In this document: piece after piece, positions 32,915 to 37,189 of the stretch | How the letters are laid out: every line of letters starts with the position of its first letter | Numbering within the stretch: position 1 is the stretch's first letter | Source: Seison nebaliae | Taxonomy: Eukaryota; Rotifera; Pararotatoria; Seisonacea; Seisonidae | Assembly: GCA_023231475.1 (NCBI GenBank) | Contig: JALJEE010000524.1 | Coordinates: 1-37,189, forward strand | DNA length: 37,189 nt | Direction: 5' to 3' | The notes under the pieces: model-generated | The model's input: only the letters and a program-made list of their open reading frames with translations | Told to the model about the DNA's origin: nothing | Database searches by the model: none | Position numbers and translations under genes: made by a program

Positions 32915-34790
32915 TTAATCCATATCCATTTTTTTGAAGATGTTACCTTGAAAAAAAATGGAAATGAAATGGAAAAATGAAGAGAATAAAAACCGATTCG
33001 TTTGATCTGATTATCTGATTGTTTCTTTTGTTGGATTCGATCGGAATTGAGTGTTAAATTATTTTTCGCTTCATCCGATGTTAATGTTGTCTGAAGTTGA
33101 TTTGATTCCGTTTTCTTCTTTGACGAACGACGACGATTTGACTCATCCAACGTCGTGTCGTCCACATTGAATCGATTGGAGGAAACTTCAATTTGTCTCT
33201 GATTCAACAAATCGACATTTACAGCTCCAATTATTCTTTCGTTTTTTTCAATATCTACAAATGATGGAAAATGAATGGAATTATAAAAAGGAAACCATCA
33301 ATCATCATATTGTCACTTTCTTTCAAGAATTCATCAAAATCGAATAATGGAGCGATGTCAGTAGTGATTTTAGTTTCTTTTATTGGAACAGCATCTTCTG
33401 GTGGGGAAGTGAAATAACGAATTTTTCCAGTAATCCAATCACCGATAATTCCACGAGCTGTAATCAATGTATTGATTCGTCCACCTTTCATTAGACGTCC
33501 TCGTTTCAATCCGACATGTTCAATTAATTGTCTTCCATTATCATCATGATGTGATGTGAGTGAATCGTCTTGCATTTGAGCATCGGTCAAATATTCGTAA
33601 TTATCGAAACCGTCGTCATGATTTCTCGTTTTGAATCGGATATTCTTCCTCTTCATAATCAAATCATAAACGGATTGATTCATCCAATCATCGGGTAATT
33701 GATAGAGTTGTGTGAAGAATGATGGTTGTACACGAGAAACGATCAAATTGCAACAACGAATTGCTAATTCTTCGTCGATATGTTTCACATTGAGACAATG
33801 TTGGAGAACGAGAGACATTTCATTCGCATTCCTATTCAATATGACACCAGGTGTATCGATAATTCGGATGTATTCACTTAATTTAATTTCTTGTGTTTGT
33901 CTCGTTACTCCTGGTTCGTTGCCAGTCGTACAAATATGTGATCGTTTCAAACTATTAATGACACTACTTTTACCAACATTCGGATAGCCAATAACTCCCA
34001 CATTTAATTTCAATCGATTCTTCCCATCATTCTCTTTCGTCTTCTTCTTTTCATTTTTTTCATTCATCTTCTCTTCTTTCTCATTATTGTCATCAGGATT
34101 TTTTATTCGAGAATAATTATAGAGAAGATTAAATAAATGATCTACACCAATCGATCGACCAGAAAACAAAATATTTTTGTTCAATTGATGAACTTCTACT
34201 TTGGAGAAACCTTTCTCGGATGATTTGAATGCAATTGTCGCATGTTCTCGTCTCAGATATTGGAGCCATTGAACGATATTGGATTTGGGAATCAAATCAA
34301 TTTTATTAAGAATAAAAATTAATTTTTGATTCTCATTCAATCTCTCCTCTAATTCATAACAACGACATGCTAATGGATCACGAGCATCTAACACTTCCAA
34401 AATCACGTCACATTTCTTCAACACTTGACCAACATCGCAATTATATTTTTTTGTGGATTTGAATCCTAAATTATTTAATTCCTCATCAATTTCCACCATC
34501 TCTTCTTCCACTTCCATTTCTTCATTGTCATTCTTCTTCTTCAATTTCTTCGTTTCCATCAGTTCATTTAAATGTTCTCGATGTGTTTCCGCTTCAAGTA
34601 GAATACGTTCTTTGAACGGCAATTTATTGGGAATTGAGAAACTACCAATTGCTAATCGTTTCTTCTTCTTATTTGTTGCATCATCCTTCTTCTTCTTTCG
34701 ATTGAACTCTCGTACTTTCTTCAATATCTTATACTTCTTCGAACATGTCATTCGTTTCGATGTCTTCCGTTTCATTCCATGTTTAGACAT
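32915..34790 (-). CDS. GNL3: GNL3/nucleostemin-like circularly permuted GTPase
   Basis: This family of nucleolar GTPases acts in pre-rRNA processing and large-subunit assembly. Exons are 34790..33296, 33254..32994 and 32946..32915. Introns are 41 and 47 nt, both joins are phase 1, and the product is 595 residues. The basic N-terminus KRKTSKRMTCSKKYKILKKV matches the GN3L_Grn1-type start. The GTPase motifs are in permuted order: DARDP at 135-139, NKIDL (G4) at 162-166, GYPNVGKSS (G1) at 268-276, GVT (G2) at about 294 and DTPG (G3) at 312-315. Unlike vertebrate GNL3, whose G3 is degenerate, DTPG is intact here, as in GNL3L. The gene may therefore represent the pre-duplication GNL3/GNL3L form. 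An acidic and Lys-rich insert (about 235-258) lies just before G1. The C-terminal exons are charged, ending KRIGNIFKKMDMD. Confidence 0.9.
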
Positions 34791-35469
34791 ATTTTATTCT
34801 ACTTAAATTAAATGAAACAAATCTAATTTTGAAATATAAATGAATAAAAAATCACGTTTCGTTACAGCTTCATATTTATATTCAAATTTAATTCATTCTT
34901 TAAACTTCTGTTGGAAACATCATCGAATTGTTTGTGTGAAGTGTGATTATTTAAATTACAATTCTCTTCAAACGGACTTTAACAAAAACCATTCAACTTA
35001 AGCTTCATGTATTGGAAAAAAAAATTACAATCTTCTCTTCATTTCTCATCTTCTGTTTCTCTCATCGTGAAATTAATGAAGATTCATATCATCCATTATT
35101 TATAACATATTCTTAATATATCTTACAACCGTTTCTTTTGTTAGATTGTATATTGGTGAAATAATTCCAATTATAATGAGAGGAGAACTTATAGAAAAAA
35201 GTAGTTTAAAGTTAAAGAAGAAATTAATGAGTTTCTTATCATTTTCTAAAAGAAGATTATAATAAATTTTCTATTTATCAATTATTTTTATAATGTCGTG
35301 TGATAATATGTCATTAAATATGTCTATTATACAAATTTGTTAGATTCATCATTAATTATATGAGATATGGAAATCATGTGAATTGGAAAGTAAAATAAGA
35401 AATTTTTTCCATTTATAATTTATTATAAACACAACGTGATTACAACTTCGAAATGATACAAAGTGTAAC
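34791..35469. other. Intergenic, no gene seen
   Basis: This AT-rich spacer is upstream of the GNL3-like gene. TTTATT at 35419-35424 gives AATAAA for the minus-strand gene that ends at 35470. Nothing else is recognisable. Confidence 0.65.
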
Positions 35470-35970
35470 TTATAGGAGACTGTAGAAGTCGTTCAAAGCC
35501 ATTATTCGAACTCCAGTTCCTTCGAAGAATTCTTCTCCAACTTCCGAAGAGGTGTTTGAAGTTTCAACGCTTTCCGATTCGTTTTGACCATTTCTTTCTG
35601 TGTTCACAACTTCCTCCACGTTTATCGATTCGTCTTTGAATGAAGTGTGTGGGGAGGGTGCAGGTGTCTCTTCGTTGATTGGGAAGGTTTCTCGGGTACT
35701 CATTAATTCTTTCTGCAATTCATGCAATTGATTATTCAAGTCATCAAAAAGCAGAAATATTTGAGCAGTATTAATATTAGTTCCTGACGAATTGTACGGA
35801 AGCTCGTCACCGTTATTGGGAGGAAGTCCATATTCAGCTTCCCATCTAAGTCGATCGTTTTCAATATTCGCTGTCAAGAATTCGGGAGTTAGTATATTAC
35901 ATATATCGATAATTGCATCATGTAATTGCATTACCCATACATCAACTATTTGGAGAAATGGGTCAGACAT
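35470..35970 (-). CDS. Orphan acidic 166-residue protein
   Basis: I do not recognise this with confidence. It is a single exon starting MSDPFLQIVDVWVMQLHDAI. The first half is probably helical (IIDICNIL, then TAQIFLLFDDLNNQLHELQK, a likely short coiled coil). The second half is Ser/Glu/Asn-rich and disordered, ending EFFEGTGVRIMALNDFYSLL. The helix-loop-helix pattern with an Ala-Gln-Ile-Phe segment resembles small Mediator subunits such as MED21 in outline only. That is a guess from shape, not from matched residues. Upstream on the minus strand, TTTGGGCAG ends 3 nt before the ATG, so an untranslated 5' exon may be spliced on. AATAAA lies about 46 nt past the stop. Confidence 0.7.
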   Translation of the reverse strand: MSDPFLQIVDVWVMQLHDAIIDICNILTPEFLTANIENDRLRWEAEYGLPPNNGDELPYNSSGTNINTAQIFLLFDDLNNQLHELQKELMSTRETFPINEETPAPSPHTSFKDESINVEEVVNTERNGQNESESVETSNTSSEVGEEFFEGTGVRIMALNDFYSLL

Positions 35971-36632
35971 GACCTGCCCAAATGAATTTGAGAATGAATT
36001 TGAAAAAGTTAAAGAAAATTTGATAGTTATTTTAAAATGATTTTGTACAATTTATAAGACAATTTTCTCTCATCCTTAGTATTAGGTATACATCATCTCT
36101 ATTTTTAATTAAAAGCTTCACTCCATCGTTTCATTGTTCTACCTGCCAAACGAATAACTCATATAGTATTTTATAAGCCTAACCTGATGTCAGCTCGTAA
36201 CAGTTTACTTCCAACGAAAAGTAAAATTAATGGAAATATATATATATATATTAAATTAATAATATAATATAAAACATTAAATTTTTTAGAAAAAAATTCA
36301 ATTTCCTAACAGTTAATTTCTTCCCACATCTGTTAACCATTCAAATGTCTTATATTAATTTAATATATATCTGACCAATTCATCTGAATCATCTATTATA
36401 ATTTTAATCTTACATTCAACATAAAATTCACGTTACTCTGTTTTACTACATACAAATTTAAAAACGAAGAAATACAATTCTTTTCTGTAACGATTCTTTT
36501 TGTCTCATATTTAATTTTTCACTTATCCAAACAAATTCGGATCGGGTGAATTAATGAAAAGGAAGGAAATTAAGTTATTTAACAAGAAATTCCTCCTTGT
36601 CTCTCGAACTTATCATATGGGTAATAATATTA
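35971..36632. other. Intergenic, no gene seen
   Basis: AT-rich sequence with a short TA microsatellite at 36237-36251. No frame or motif is convincing. Confidence 0.6.
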
Positions 36633-37189
36633 TACAGTTGTATTCAAAAGTAATCGGACAAACTTCGATATTTTTTAAATGCTCATAACTTTCTTCAAAT
36701 AGCCCAATTCAAGCTCTTTCCAATAGTTCTAACTTCGACAAAAGTAAATTTAAAAATCGTCGTCAAATAATCGATTAATTAACAAACTTCATTTTTCTCT
36801 ATTTTTCATAATCGGAAATCCTAATTTACGTCAATAAATTTTAAATATAACTAACAAAGTACACTACTGGACAAAAAAGTTGAAACTATCATTTTCCATG
36901 TATAAAGCTCAAATTTATAAATCCATTATAATCCATAAAAAAAAATTTTTAAAAAATTTTTTTTACATTTATATCTTATATCTTTTTTAACATTTGATTT
37001 CGAAAATGTCGTCGAAGAGTTCTGACGATATCGTTAAGAACGATGCATCCATCTCTGAGGAGATGTTGGTTGCTCTACAGAAGATAGAAAGCAATCTGTT
37101 AAAAAACGAACAACCCGCAAAACGTTCCACCATAAAAAGAGATCGATCAAGTTCTAGATCTGCCAGAGTAACGAATAGTCAGCTTCTTA
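36633..37189 (+). mobile_element. Possible DNA transposon end(s), Tc1/mariner-like, cut by window edge
   Basis: TACAGTTGTATTCAAAAGTA followed by ATCGGACAAAC (36633-36662) has the look of a Tc1/mariner terminal repeat after a TA. Downstream comes TGCTCATAACTTTCTTC, a sequence type common inside such ends. A second, similar but not identical motif, TACACTACTGGACAAAAAAG, begins at 36860. The matching right end would lie outside the window, so the call rests on motif style only. Two nested elements are possible. Confidence 0.35.
37006..37189 (+). CDS. Partial open frame of unknown function, runs off the window
   Basis: The frame starts MSSKSSDDIVKNDASISEEM and stays open for 61 codons to the edge. 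It has a helical acidic/leucine stretch (EEMLVALQKIESNLLKN) and then a basic Arg/Ser segment (KRDRSSSRSARV). Codons are richer in G and C (GCC, CTG, GTC) than in neighbouring genes. No transposase helix-turn-helix is visible. It may be the N-terminal part of a mobile-element protein, given the terminal-repeat-like motifs 120-370 bp upstream, or of an ordinary host gene. Confidence 0.45.
   Translation, partial: MSSKSSDDIVKNDASISEEMLVALQKIESNLLKNEQPAKRSTIKRDRSSSRSARVTNSQLL

Noticed and set aside
1-37189. tRNA, rRNA, CRISPR, prokaryotic operons, virus-like elements
   Set aside because: No tRNA B-box with a matching cloverleaf, no rRNA core, no spaced repeats, and no capsid, integrase or reverse-transcriptase motifs were seen on reading both strands.

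Overview
The window looks like nuclear DNA from a small, AT-rich, gene-dense animal genome. Every recognisable gene has its closest relatives among metazoan nuclear genes. Canonical GT-AG introns split the reading frames, most of them only 41-62 nt long. TAA, TAG and TGA all act as stops. Microsatellites (CA, TG, CT, GA, CAA/CCA, TA) are common. A gene of the STPG4 sperm-tail PG-repeat family suggests an animal that still has motile cilia or flagellated sperm. I cannot name the phylum; AT-rich ciliated animals with short introns are all possible, and a mite or other arthropod is not excluded.

Layout. (1) 1-1511, plus strand: an orphan gene for a probable type I membrane protein. (2) 1639-8033, four minus-strand genes in a row: an orphan 192-residue protein, an STPG4-like protein, a lysine-rich two-helix membrane protein, and a PRPF38B-like splicing factor. 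(3) 9828-18184, plus strand: RNF123 (KPC1 E3 ligase) and an intron-free MSH2. (4) About 18330-26469: roughly 8 kb without a convincing gene, rich in microsatellites. (5) 26470-32225, plus strand: OSBP in ten exons. (6) 32915-35970, minus strand: a GNL3/nucleostemin-like GTPase and an orphan acidic protein. (7) The right edge: two short motifs like Tc1/mariner ends, then an open frame that runs off the window.

The genes do not form an operon or a single pathway. They are mostly housekeeping functions: mismatch repair, ubiquitin ligation, splicing, sterol transfer and ribosome assembly. Exon joins given here were worked out by hand from reading frame, splice-site dinucleotides and remembered family sequence. 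Phases agree at every join listed, but no transcript evidence was available. I found no CRISPR array, prokaryotic defence cluster, viral element, rRNA or tRNA gene. The best leads for something undescribed are the orphan membrane proteins, the 3'-crowded introns, the repeats on both sides of MSH2, the foldback element and the 8-kb gene-free stretch.
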